Part shown: piece by piece, positions 1-8,022 of the stretch
How positions within the stretch are numbered: the first letter of the stretch is position 1
Layout: every line of letters starts with the position of its first letter
Origin: Gammaproteobacteria bacterium
GTDB taxonomy: Bacteria > Pseudomonadota > Gammaproteobacteria > Ga0077554 > Ga007554
Direction of reading: 5' to 3'
Assembly (NCBI GenBank): GCA_021731145.1
Contig: JAKFXX010000044.1
Span: 1-38,905, forward strand
Length of the DNA stretch: 38,905 nt
Made by a program: the position numbers and the translations under genes
The notes under the pieces: generated by a model
Databases searched by the model: none
What the model was told of the DNA's origin: nothing
What the model saw: the letters and a program-made list of their open reading frames with translations, nothing else

Positions 1-3000
1 TGGCCCAGGCCTGGTCGATGAGGGCGGGCGTGCCGTTCTGGCTGAGGGTCAGGCGCTGGCCGACGGGGTTGCCGTTCGGGTCGAAGGTGTAGTCGCGCAG
101 GTTGCCGAGGGGGTCGGTGGCCTGGATAATGCGGTCGACGGCGTCGTACCGGTACTGGGTGGGGTGCCAGGCGGGGTCGATGCCCTGGGTGAGGCGGCCC
201 AGGGGGTCGTAGGCGAGCGTGGCGCTGTCAGTTTCGGTGGGCGCGATGAGGCCGTCGCCGTTCTTGTCGCCGCGGCGGGTGACGGTGGTGGCGTTGAGGC
301 CTTGGGCGTCGTAGCCGACTTCGAGGGTGGGGCCGGCCTGATTGGTGAAGTCGCGCACGCGCTTGCTACTGGTGCGGTTGCCGTAGGCGTCGTAGGTGTT
401 GATCGTCCAGGCCATCAGATCGGCGGGGGCGGGGGTGTAGGCGGCCGGGTCGAGACTGGCGCCCAGGCCCGTCTTGAGCCTGATCTCCTGCACCGGGTTG
501 CCCTGGGCGTCGTATTTCAGGAGCGTGTAATTGCCGCGCGCGTCTTTCACCTTGCCGGGCTGGTTGAAACCGGTGAAGTAGCTGAATTCGACGGTGGCGC
601 CGGAGGGATTCGTGATGCGGGTGACGTTGCCCTGGGTGTCGTAGGCATACTGGGTCTGATAGCCCTGCGGGCCGGTTTTGGTGAGGCGGTTGTAGGGGTT
701 GCTGGGGTCGTAGCTGTAGCGGCGCTCGGCGCCATTTTCTTCGATGATCCTGACGGGGTTGCCGTAGGGGTCGAAGAAGAAGCGCCGTTCATGGCCGCGC
801 GGGTTGGTCTGCACGGTCTCGCGGCGGAAGTCGTTGTAGGTGAAGGTGGTGGTCTCGCCCAGCGTGGTGGCGTGGCGGAAGACCTTGCCGTTGCTGTAGT
901 ACTCGAAGTTCATGCCGTTGCCGCGCGGCAGGGTGTAGCTCTTCATGGCGTGGTTGAGGTTGATGCCGTCGCCGGCGCCGTAGTAGCTGTAGCTGACGGG
1001 GGGCTGGCTGCCGGCCGCGGCGAGGGGGTTTTTGTAGGTGCTGAGGTTGCCGCTGGCGTCGTACTGGTACTGGTGGGCGCGGCCGGTCCAGTCGCTGATC
1101 TGGCTGATGCGGCTGCCTGCGTAGCTGAAGGTGAGGCTGCGGCCCAGGGCGTCGCTGACGCTGCTCAAGAGGCTGCCTGCGTAGCTGAGGGCGAGGGCGT
1201 TGCCGGTGCGGTCGGCGATGCCGAGCAGTTTGGCCTTCTGCCCCACGGTGCCGGCCACGGACTCGAAGGTGTAGGTGAGGCCGTTCTTCTCGCGCAGGGT
1301 GTAGCGGCCATCGCCCTGGCGGACGGTCTGGAAGAAAAAGCCTTGCGGTGCGGTGAAGGCGCTGCCCGCCCCTACCCCGCCCGCCGTGCCCGCCACGCGG
1401 ATGAAGCGCTGCGCGCCGCTGCCGTCGGTCCAGGTGACGCTGGAGGTGAGGCCGTCGCTGTCGGCGGGGTCGGTGATGCCATTGGCGTTGTCATCGCTGA
1501 AGGTGAAGGCGTGATTGAAGCTGTGCGTCCAGCCGTAGCCCAGCGGCCCGTCCTGTCCGGCGCGGCTGTTGTAGCTGCGCTCGAAGACGAAGGGCAGGCC
1601 GCCGCGGCCCTTGATGCTGAGGTCGCGCTCGGTGTGGTAGAGGTTGCCGGTGACCATGTGCACCGGGTCGCCGGCATAGGTGTTGTAGGCCGAATTCCCC
1701 AGCCCCACCCCGGAGGTGAGCGTCGAAAACGACCCCAACGGCACCTGGGACAGTGCATAGCCACTGTCGAGCGTGGGATTGAACAGCGAGGGCTGGACGG
1801 GGCCGGTGGTGAAACCGCCGGCGTACTGGTTGATGGCGTAGCCGGCACGTGCCTGGTTGTCCACGGCGAGGGTATTCTTTTCCGACACGAACACGGCGCC
1901 CTTCCAGTCCTGGTACTGGATCAGGCTGCGCGGGATGGTGAGGGTATAACCGGCGTCGATGTAGGCGGTCTTGATGGACGTGACATGGGCGGCGGAATAG
2001 TTGAGGGCGGCATTGGCGTTGCTGGTGAGCTTGGGGCTTTCCGCCGCCCAGTTGGCGGAGGTCAGGGTCAGCACTTCGATGCCGGTCTCGCGGGCATACT
2101 GGAGGCCGCGCACGGTGCTCACCGCATCCAGGCGCGCATTCTCCTGCCAGATATAGGCCTCGTAGGCCGAGGCGCTGTAACCGGACAGCAGGAAGGTTTT
2201 CCACACCGGATTGCCGGTGGTGAGGTCCACATTGCGCGACAGGCCGCCGGGCACGTCGACGAGCAGCCCCTGGCGGTACACCGCATACGGCAGGTCGAAC
2301 AGGTATTGCACCTTCATCTGCGTGGAGGTGAGGCCGATGTGGTTGCCGCTTTGGCCGGAGCCGCCGTCCAGCATGCCGATCTGCTGGCCGGCACCGGTGA
2401 GATAGCGCATGTATTTCAGGCCAACAAGGTGCAGGAATTCGCCTTCGATGCCGTCGGGATTGCTGTTGGGGTCGGCGGTGGTTTTGACGGTGTTGAGCAG
2501 CCCGGCGGCGCGCTCGGCCAGCAGGCGGTTGGAGGCCTGGAAGGCATAGCCCTGCAGGGCGTGGTGGTTGGCGGCGCCGATGTTTTTATAGGTCACCGTG
2601 TTGACGGAAGGCGCGGCCAGCTCAGGCAGGGTGATGGCCAGGGTCAGCTGGTTGTCCTTGGTGCACAGGCCGACGCCGGTGGCGCCTACCATCCTGTCAA
2701 CCCCCTCGACCTTGATCACCGGCACCACGTTCGCCGTGCACGGCAGGGCGGCGGCTATGTCGGGATTGGCCTTCCAGGCGTCCAGCACGGTCTGGTCGGA
2801 GGCGGTGGCGCCCTTGAAGGACAGGGTTATGCGGTTCAGGGCCACTTGCGGCAAAGGCAGGGTAAGCGCGGGGGCCAGCGCCGCGCCCGCGCCGTTATTC
2901 ACGGTGAGAGTGAATTGATAGCGGTGCGCGTCGGGCAGCGCTGCGGCCTCGGCGGAGGTGGAGCCCGGCCAGGCGGTGAAGGAGGTGACGGTATAGGGCA

Positions 3001-4486
3001 GCGTGGCGGGCAGAATGTCGACCACGCGCGGCACGGCCTTGCCGGCATAGCCCACATCCTGCAGGGTGTTGTTGGCGTAATTGGGCGCGACGCCCTTGAT
3101 GGCGGCCTCCACCTGCTGGGCGTATTTCTCCTGCGGCAGTTGGTTGCTGCGCGTGGCGAGGTAGCCGGCATAGTCGAAACTGACGCTGGTGGCGATGCCG
3201 GCCTGGTAGGTCTTGTCCTTGAAGCTGGGGTCGAGCGGTATCCAGCGGAAGCCGGTCTTGTCCACCCCGGTGCCGCGGTAATTGCCATAGGGGACGCAGG
3301 CCTCGACCCACACGTGCGCCAGCGCCACACCGGTCTTCTGGCTGGCGGCGTTGGTCACCGTACCCGCCGCCGGGTTCATGCCCTGGGCGAGGATGCTGGC
3401 AGCGGCGGCATAGCTCTTTGCCCCCAGCCAGCGCGGCCCGCGTCCGTTCTGGGCCAGCGGCGAGGCATCGTTGATCTGGATGCTGCCTTTGACATAACGC
3501 GCCGGGATGTTGGAGGCGCGCAGCAGGGCGATCAGCAGGGATGCCTGGTCGGTGGGGCCGCCCGCCTTGCTGTAGAGCGTGCCCAGCGCCCCTTTCAGGG
3601 AGCCGTAGTAGGGCTCGAGGGCGATCTCGTTGGCGACGTACTGGTAGATGCGCACCGGCGAGTAGCCGAGCTTTTCGGCCAGCGCCTGAATCTCGGGCGT
3701 GATCTGCACCTCCAGGGTCGGCGCCAGATCCGCTGCGGCGTAGCTGCAACTGCTCGCCTCGCCGGGGATGGGTGACGGGCCGGCAGCCAGCAGAATGTTG
3801 CCCAGAAAGGCATACTGGTTGGAGCCGGGGCCGTCCTTGTAGGACAGGTACTCCGGCACGCGATCCGCGGCGGGCTGCGGCTGGGGCGCGGCGGGGATGC
3901 CGGTGCGGAAGGTCGGCAGCGGTTCGCTGCCCAGCGACCCCTCGCGGTCTTTTACTTGTATATGCAGGGTATTCAGTTCGGCCTGGGCCTGACTCAGCGC
4001 GCCACTGCGTTCATGGGACGTGCGGCTGTCCTGCACGCCCGCCAGGGCGCGATCGAGACGGTCAAAACGGCTTTCCACCTGTTTGAGCAGCGCATCCCAG
4101 GCCGCGGCCTGGCCGCTCAGGCCCAGCTCCGCCAGGCGGATGCGGGTGGCGGCGAAGCGCGCCCGCGCCTCGCCGCGCAATACGCCCACCTCTTGCCGCT
4201 TGGCGGCGAATTGCGCGCGCAAGGTGGCGGGCAAGCCCGCCTGAGCCAGACCCTGGGGCGCGCCCTCTTCCGCCTCGGCCTGCCGCAGCAGCGCCCCCGC
4301 CTCGTCCAGATGGCGGCCCAATGCCTCGGGCAAGGGATCGGCCTGACCCGCCTGGAGATCGTGCAGCACCCGGCCCGCCACCTCCGCCGGCAGCGGCGCG
4401 GGATCGACATGCGCCGCGAACGCCGGCCCGCCCAGGGTGGCCGCCAGCAACAGCGGTAAAAGTCTATTCAGGCAATGGCGCAGCAT
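1..4486 (-). CDS. RHS/YD-repeat secreted protein with inactive-looking transglutaminase domain (C-terminus outside window)
   Basis: About 1495 residues are visible in one uninterrupted frame that runs off the left edge. The start ATG at 4486 has a GGGGAG ribosome site about 6 nt upstream and overlaps the end of the preceding gene by 23 nt, which suggests coupled translation. Residues 1-25 are a signal peptide (LLPLLLAATLGGPAFA). Residues 30-200 are Ala/Arg/Gln-rich and probably helical. A transglutaminase-like domain lies at about 285-425: it keeps the HVW motif (His391) and the PLDPSF motif (Asp419), but Pro311 sits where the catalytic Cys is expected. A DUF6531-type RHS entry motif (DPVHMVTGN) lies near residue 938, followed from about 1100 by YD repeats such as YDASGN, YDPLGR and FDPNGNPVG. 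Asp-rich loops (DKNGDG near 1405) may bind calcium. RHS proteins form shells around C-terminal toxins or act in surface adhesion; the variable tip is not visible, so a toxin role is undetermined. Family call is firm; function is inferred. Confidence 0.88.
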   Translation of the reverse strand, partial: MLRHCLNRLLPLLLAATLGGPAFAAHVDPAPLPAEVAGRVLHDLQAGQADPLPEALGRHLDEAGALLRQAEAEEGAPQGLAQAGLPATLRAQFAAKRQEVGVLRGEARARFAATRIRLAELGLSGQAAAWDALLKQVESRFDRLDRALAGVQDSRTSHERSGALSQAQAELNTLHIQVKDREGSLGSEPLPTFRTGIPAAPQPQPAADRVPEYLSYKDGPGSNQYAFLGNILLAAGPSPIPGEASSCSYAAADLAPTLEVQITPEIQALAEKLGYSPVRIYQYVANEIALEPYYGSLKGALGTLYSKAGGPTDQASLLIALLRASNIPARYVKGSIQINDASPLAQNGRGPRWLGAKSYAAAASILAQGMNPAAGTVTNAASQKTGVALAHVWVEACVPYGNYRGTGVDKTGFRWIPLDPSFKDKTYQAGIATSVSFDYAGYLATRSNQLPQEKYAQQVEAAIKGVAPNYANNTLQDVGYAGKAVPRVVDILPATLPYTVTSFTAWPGSTSAEAAALPDAHRYQFTLTVNNGAGAALAPALTLPLPQVALNRITLSFKGATASDQTVLDAWKANPDIAAALPCTANVVPVIKVEGVDRMVGATGVGLCTKDNQLTLAITLPELAAPSVNTVTYKNIGAANHHALQGYAFQASNRLLAERAAGLLNTVKTTADPNSNPDGIEGEFLHLVGLKYMRYLTGAGQQIGMLDGGSGQSGNHIGLTSTQMKVQYLFDLPYAVYRQGLLVDVPGGLSRNVDLTTGNPVWKTFLLSGYSASAYEAYIWQENARLDAVSTVRGLQYARETGIEVLTLTSANWAAESPKLTSNANAALNYSAAHVTSIKTAYIDAGYTLTIPRSLIQYQDWKGAVFVSEKNTLAVDNQARAGYAINQYAGGFTTGPVQPSLFNPTLDSGYALSQVPLGSFSTLTSGVGLGNSAYNTYAGDPVHMVTGNLYHTERDLSIKGRGGLPFVFERSYNSRAGQDGPLGYGWTHSFNHAFTFSDDNANGITDPADSDGLTSSVTWTDGSGAQRFIRVAGTAGGVGAGSAFTAPQGFFFQTVRQGDGRYTLREKNGLTYTFESVAGTVGQKAKLLGIADRTGNALALSYAGSLLSSVSDALGRSLTFSYAGSRISQISDWTGRAHQYQYDASGNLSTYKNPLAAAGSQPPVSYSYYGAGDGINLNHAMKSYTLPRGNGMNFEYYSNGKVFRHATTLGETTTFTYNDFRRETVQTNPRGHERRFFFDPYGNPVRIIEENGAERRYSYDPSNPYNRLTKTGPQGYQTQYAYDTQGNVTRITNPSGATVEFSYFTGFNQPGKVKDARGNYTLLKYDAQGNPVQEIRLKTGLGASLDPAAYTPAPADLMAWTINTYDAYGNRTSSKRVRDFTNQAGPTLEVGYDAQGLNATTVTRRGDKNGDGLIAPTETDSATLAYDPLGRLTQGIDPAWHPTQYRYDAVDRIIQATDPLGNLRDYTFDPNGNPVGQRLTLSQNGTPALIDQAWA

Positions 4487-5108
4487 GGCGATCTCCCCAG
4501 AAAATGTGTTTTTTCGAGTGAATATAACGGTAGGTGATGAGCGTCAACACAGCGGCAGACAAGGTCAGCGCCTGCCGTCCGCCCGCACTGAGAAAATTCA
4601 TCCAGTACACCAGAAATGAACCTGACAGGTGGTCGGGCGCCAGGGTATAAAGCAGTACATCCTGCACGCCGCCCAACAGCGCCAAAGGTATGTCTGCAAC
4701 CTCCACAACCACCAAAAAAGGCAGGCTGAGAAAAAGGAGTATGAAGCGCTCCCCCAATCTGATTTTTGGCCACGCGAGCAGGAAGGAAAACAGCAGAACG
4801 GGATGCAGCAACTGGTTGCCGATGATGGTCGATCCGGTCATCGGCAAATCCGCCGGGATGATCGTCCCGCCAATACGCACCGGACGAGCGGTTTCGATGA
4901 CACTCTCGACCACGCGTTGCTGCTGGCGCTCGACAATGTGCAGGGTGACCACCCGATAGTCCGGTGCAATATGTTCCATCTCCCACTGAAACAGCGGCAA
5001 CCAGAGATTGCCATACAACGGCCCCAGCCTTACCGACGCCGCGAGCAGCACTGCATAAGAGAGCGCCAGCATCATCACAAAACGGAAAATGGCCTTGTTA
5101 TCCAGCAC
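4464..5108 (-). CDS. Exosortase H-associated membrane protein (probable)
   Basis: A 214-residue membrane protein with a GTG start that overlaps the end of xrtH by 11 nt; GGAG lies about 8 nt upstream. Predicted membrane segments are residues 9-27, about 103-120, 123-145 and 180-195, with one soluble loop (about 30-100) between the first two containing IGGTIIPADLPMTGS. Size, topology and the position directly after XrtH match the small membrane protein that commonly accompanies exosortase H. No catalytic motif is visible. It probably assists XrtH or presents its substrate in the inner membrane, but this is inferred from context. The following RHS gene begins inside its last codons, so xrtH, this gene and the RHS gene form one translationally linked unit. 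Confidence 0.62.
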   Translation of the reverse strand: MLDNKAIFRFVMMLALSYAVLLAASVRLGPLYGNLWLPLFQWEMEHIAPDYRVVTLHIVERQQQRVVESVIETARPVRIGGTIIPADLPMTGSTIIGNQLLHPVLLFSFLLAWPKIRLGERFILLFLSLPFLVVVEVADIPLALLGGVQDVLLYTLAPDHLSGSFLVYWMNFLSAGGRQALTLSAAVLTLITYRYIHSKKHIFWGDRHAAPLPE

Positions 5109-5634
5109 GGGCCATACTCCGGTTCGCCCAGAATAAAAAGAACAGACAACCCAGGAGAATAATCACCGTCGACCCAACATACGCATGCGCGATGTCGAAC
5201 CAGTCGCGCTGATAGCGGAAGACGTAATACAGCCCCATGATCCTGAGCAAGTTCAATGCGTAGATGAATGCCCCGCCAACCGCCATACCCAGCAGCCGAT
5301 CCTTCCACGCCAGACGGAATGCACTCAAGGCGGCGACCAGCAGCAAAATACCCTCGATGCCCTCACAACCGCCCAGCACCGAGAGCGCGGCATACGGCGA
5401 TACCAGGCGATGGCCTTGCGCCATGACCTGCTCCAAGGGTGTGATGGCATTGATCAGTGCGACGGCGGGCTGGACGGTCAGAACATCCAGCACCACGCGC
5501 TCCACCTCACCGCCGCGGCCAAGGGTGTAGAGAAAATGCAGGGCAAGAAAGATCCCCAGAAACAACAGCACGAAACGCAGATCCTTGCCGGCGGGCGGCG
5601 CGGGGAATGCTGTGTTCGAGTTAGTGGGCAGCAT
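5098..5634 (-). CDS. xrtH: Exosortase H (IPTL-CTERM-specific transpeptidase/protease)
   Basis: A multi-pass inner-membrane cysteine protease of the exosortase family. In the longer reading (ATG at 5646) the catalytic residues are Cys94 in GGCEGIEG, Arg135 in LNLLRIMGLYY and His154 in FDIAHAYVGS; this is the Cys-Arg-His triad of exosortases and archaeosortases. Hydrophobic helices flank them, including a C-terminal segment ending ANRSMAR. I prefer the ATG at 5634 because AAGGA lies upstream at a usable distance, whereas for 5646 it abuts the start codon. The next gene upstream encodes a protein ending in IPTLSEWG plus a membrane segment and basic tail, which is the XrtH recognition signal; this supports subtype H. 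The expected role is cleavage of that tail during surface delivery. The gene follows its substrate by about 30 nt. Confidence 0.88.
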   Translation of the reverse strand: MLPTNSNTAFPAPPAGKDLRFVLLFLGIFLALHFLYTLGRGGEVERVVLDVLTVQPAVALINAITPLEQVMAQGHRLVSPYAALSVLGGCEGIEGILLLVAALSAFRLAWKDRLLGMAVGGAFIYALNLLRIMGLYYVFRYQRDWFDIAHAYVGSTVIILLGCLFFLFWANRSMARAG

Positions 5635-5663
5635 GGCGGTGATCATCCTTTATCACGGTCAGG

Positions 5664-7043
5664 TCAGCCTTGCCGTCTCTGCCGTTTTTTCTCCAGATGC
5701 GCCATGGAAACCACCAGCAACATCCCCATGACAATCACGCCCCATTCGGACAACGTGGGAATTTCGGCGGAACCGGGGACATCAACCACGGCGATTTGCG
5801 CGGCCACTACACGCACCTGACCGTTGGCATCCCTGGTCGCGTATTCAAAACTGGCCGGACCCAGCACGGTAGGCGTGCCGCCGACCACGCCATTGCCGGC
5901 GTTGAGGGTTAATCCTGCCGGCAAAGCACCGGAGGCGACAGACCAGGTAAACGGCGCTACGCCACCGTTCATCACCAATGTATACGTGTAAGGCTGACGA
6001 ATCACGGCCTCTGGCAAGGGTTGCGGCGCGGTAGTTCCAGCAATACTCTGGCCATTACCCGACGCCAGCCAGCGGCTGTCGGCCACAGTGGGATTGGTGT
6101 TGAGAACCACCTCCACACTGTCGGGGATGCCATCCTTATCCGTATCGGCCAACGCGGGCACCGGCGCCGGAAATGTTTGTAAAACCATGGCGGTCAAATA
6201 GGGATTGGCGGCCCAGCTTCCATCACCTGCCTGCTGCGCAACAAGAAAGTCTTGCGCCGCCAGCGCAGCGGCATCCGTAGCGCCGAGCGAAGCCACAACC
6301 GCCAGATAAGCCAGCGCCGTCTCATGCGCCGTACCTGCCGCCCCCTCACCAAAACCGCCACCCGCCTTCTGTTGCGCCTTCAGCCAGGTGATGCCGTTAT
6401 TGATATAGCTCTGGACTGCATAAATGGTTTTGTAACGGTTCAAGGTAAGCAGGTTGTAAGCCGAGGGAATAAGCCAGCTCTTGGGCGTGGCGGCGCCAGG
6501 CTCGCTTTTTGTATACGGCCAACCGCCATCGGCATTCTGCCGCGTGGCAATAAACCCTATGCCGTAGCCGGCGTCGGCATACGCCGTCGCGGAGATTATG
6601 AGCGCATCCATCGCCAACGACGTATCAGGAAAACTGCCCTCATACTCATCCAGCGCCCCCCAATTACGGCTCGCATCATTGCGCTGGGTGATCAGTCGCG
6701 CCGTCAAGGCGGACACATTTGTCCCGGCCTGGTACAGCGAAACAACCTGCCTGGCCAGGCTATCGTTGCTGATGGCGGTGGCATTACTCAGCCAGGACAA
6801 CCCGGCGGCATAAGGATAACTCTTCAAACCCGCCTTATTCAGGGCATCCAGCCCCGCCGTGGTGGCCAACACTTCAGTGCCCGGCGTGGTCTTCCAGTTG
6901 CCATCGCCGTTTTGCGTCTTGATCAACCAGGCCAGCGCCTTGTTGCGCGCAGTGTCGATTTGCGCCGGCGTTGCCGCAAACGCCGCCGGTGCCATGACCA
7001 ACAGCACAAACACAGACACAACACACCGCGCGAGGCCGTTCAT
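5664..7043 (-). CDS. IPTL-CTERM surface protein with alpha/alpha-toroid repeats and Ig-like domain
   Basis: 459 residues. Residues 1-23 are a signal peptide (ending APAAFA). Residues 30-290 carry four QW-like repeats (QNGDGNW at 44-50, QNADGGW at 169-175, QKAGGGF at 225-231, QAGDGSW at 271-277), typical of the prenyltransferase/terpene-cyclase alpha/alpha-toroid fold, but no DxDD or other cyclase catalytic motif is apparent. Residues 300-311 (DTDKDGIPDSVE) resemble a thrombospondin type-3 calcium loop. Residues 345-422 look like a putative Ig domain (He_PIG: ALPAGLTLNAGNGVVGGTP). The C-terminus has IPTLSEWG at 428-435, a hydrophobic stretch and KKRQRR, a textbook IPTL-CTERM sorting signal. 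It is therefore the likely substrate of the XrtH encoded next to it. AAGGAG at 7052-7057 supports the ATG at 7043. Ligand is unknown. Confidence 0.88.
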   Translation of the reverse strand: MNGLARCVVSVFVLLVMAPAAFAATPAQIDTARNKALAWLIKTQNGDGNWKTTPGTEVLATTAGLDALNKAGLKSYPYAAGLSWLSNATAISNDSLARQVVSLYQAGTNVSALTARLITQRNDASRNWGALDEYEGSFPDTSLAMDALIISATAYADAGYGIGFIATRQNADGGWPYTKSEPGAATPKSWLIPSAYNLLTLNRYKTIYAVQSYINNGITWLKAQQKAGGGFGEGAAGTAHETALAYLAVVASLGATDAAALAAQDFLVAQQAGDGSWAANPYLTAMVLQTFPAPVPALADTDKDGIPDSVEVVLNTNPTVADSRWLASGNGQSIAGTTAPQPLPEAVIRQPYTYTLVMNGGVAPFTWSVASGALPAGLTLNAGNGVVGGTPTVLGPASFEYATRDANGQVRVVAAQIAVVDVPGSAEIPTLSEWGVIVMGMLLVVSMAHLEKKRQRRQG

Positions 7044-7151
7044 ACAGGTGTCTCCTTGACGTTTTCGGAGGAAATCTCTGGAGCGATTTTAATTCTTGGT
7101 GACTGGCACTATGGCGCCGCAAGATGTCAGCAGGATGACGGGAGGGTGAAG

Positions 7152-7189
7152 TTTTTGTTACGGCGCTTTATCGGAAGCCGTGATAAAAA
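7152..7189. other. Imperfect palindrome in divergent intergenic region
   Basis: The arm at 7152-7164 (T-tract then TTACGGC) pairs with 7177-7189 (GCCGTGATAAAAA), giving a GC core flanked by T and A tracts. It has the shape of a bidirectional terminator but lies between two divergent genes (start codons 7043 and 7300), where a terminator is not expected. It could be a regulatory stem, an operator, or a relic. The rest of 7044-7299 shows only the ribosome sites of the two flanking genes. Confidence 0.4.
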
Positions 7190-7299
7190 AATGATATCTC
7201 CGTGACCAGTCCGTGAATACCTTGGTGCAAAGTATCCACCAGCGCAAACAACGCGCCTGCGATGATTCACCAACCGATACTTTCCCAAGGAGATTTAAA

Positions 7300-7965
7300 A
7301 TGCGTAATACAACATCTTTGTTTGTTGGATGCTTACTGTCCGCTTCCGTGCTGGCCGCTACCAATAGCTGGGCCGACGACATGGAAATGTACAAAATCAC
7401 CATCACCAACCTTACCCCTGGCCAACCGTTTGCACCTGCGCTGGCCACCAGCCATCGTTCGGGCATGTCGTTCTTTGAAGCGGGTCAAGCCCCAAGTGAT
7501 GAGTTGGCTATGTTGGCAGAGGCCGGCAATGGCAAGCCCATGGCCGCCAAACTGCTTACTACGCCAAGCGTCAGCGATGCGCAAGTCAGCACCACGGGAA
7601 CGCCTCCCGGCAAAACAACGACGGTCATGGTTTCCGCGAAGCACGGCATGGATCGCGTGAGCGTTGGTGCGATGCTCGGCGCCACCAATGATGCCTTTCT
7701 TGCCATTACCGACGTGATGCTGCCTAGAGGCCACCAGACTGCCACCTACATGGCGGATGCGTATGACGCGGGAAGTGAAACAAACGATGAATTGTGCGCT
7801 ACCGTGCCGGGCTGTGGTGGTGGGGCCGCAGGCTACTCACCGAATGATAAAGGCGAAGGCTTTGTGCATATTCACAACGGCATTCATGGCGTCGGCAATC
7901 TCAATGCCGCCAAAATGGACTGGCGCAATCCTGTCGCGGAAATTGTTATTGAGCGTGTAAAGTAA
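7300..7965 (+). CDS. Secreted spondin-domain protein
   Basis: 221 residues from the ATG at 7300, chosen over an upstream in-frame start because AAGGAG sits 7-8 nt before it and a signal peptide then begins at residue 1 (cleavage after NSWA, residue 25). The mature part resembles the Spondin_N domain of bacterial secreted proteins: YKITITNLTPGQPF at the start, a SxGAMLGATNDAFL core, ATYMADAYDAGSETNDE, and a GFVHIHNGIHG segment near the end. Two cysteines in ELCATVPGCGG may pair. Bacterial spondin proteins are poorly characterised; in animals the domain binds extracellular matrix. It is divergent from the IPTL-CTERM gene and followed by a strong hairpin. Family call is good; role is unknown. 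Confidence 0.85.
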   Translation: MRNTTSLFVGCLLSASVLAATNSWADDMEMYKITITNLTPGQPFAPALATSHRSGMSFFEAGQAPSDELAMLAEAGNGKPMAAKLLTTPSVSDAQVSTTGTPPGKTTTVMVSAKHGMDRVSVGAMLGATNDAFLAITDVMLPRGHQTATYMADAYDAGSETNDELCATVPGCGGGAAGYSPNDKGEGFVHIHNGIHGVGNLNAAKMDWRNPVAEIVIERVK

Positions 7966-7981
7966 CAATTACTAAATTCAG

Positions 7982-8017
7982 ACGGCGAATCGGTGCCTGA
8001 TGCCGGTTCGCCGTTTT
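7982..8017. terminator. Rho-independent terminator, probably bidirectional
   Basis: A 12-bp stem (7982-7993 with 8003-8014, one G-T pair) has a 9-nt loop and is followed by TTTT. It lies 16 nt after the spondin stop codon and also just after the mtiP stop codon on the other strand, so it can serve both convergent genes. Confidence 0.75.
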
Positions 8018-8022
8018 CAGGT

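Noticed and set aside
1372-2204. Two minus-strand open frames of 158 and 237 codons
   Set aside because: They are other frames of the RHS gene with Pro/Arg/Ser-rich text and no ribosome site.
164-3775. A 1203-codon open frame on the plus strand
   Set aside because: It is the antisense shadow of the GC-rich RHS gene; its Gly/Val/Ala-rich text has no domain, while the minus-strand frame has a signal peptide, DUF6531 motif and YD repeats.
5664-7043. Terpene cyclase or squalene-hopene cyclase activity
   Set aside because: QW-like repeats are present but no DxDD or other cyclase catalytic motif is seen, and the protein is exported.
7327-7335. Possible lipobox (FVGC) in the spondin protein
   Set aside because: The residue at -3 is Phe and the preceding region is too short; an ordinary signal peptide with cleavage after NSWA fits better.
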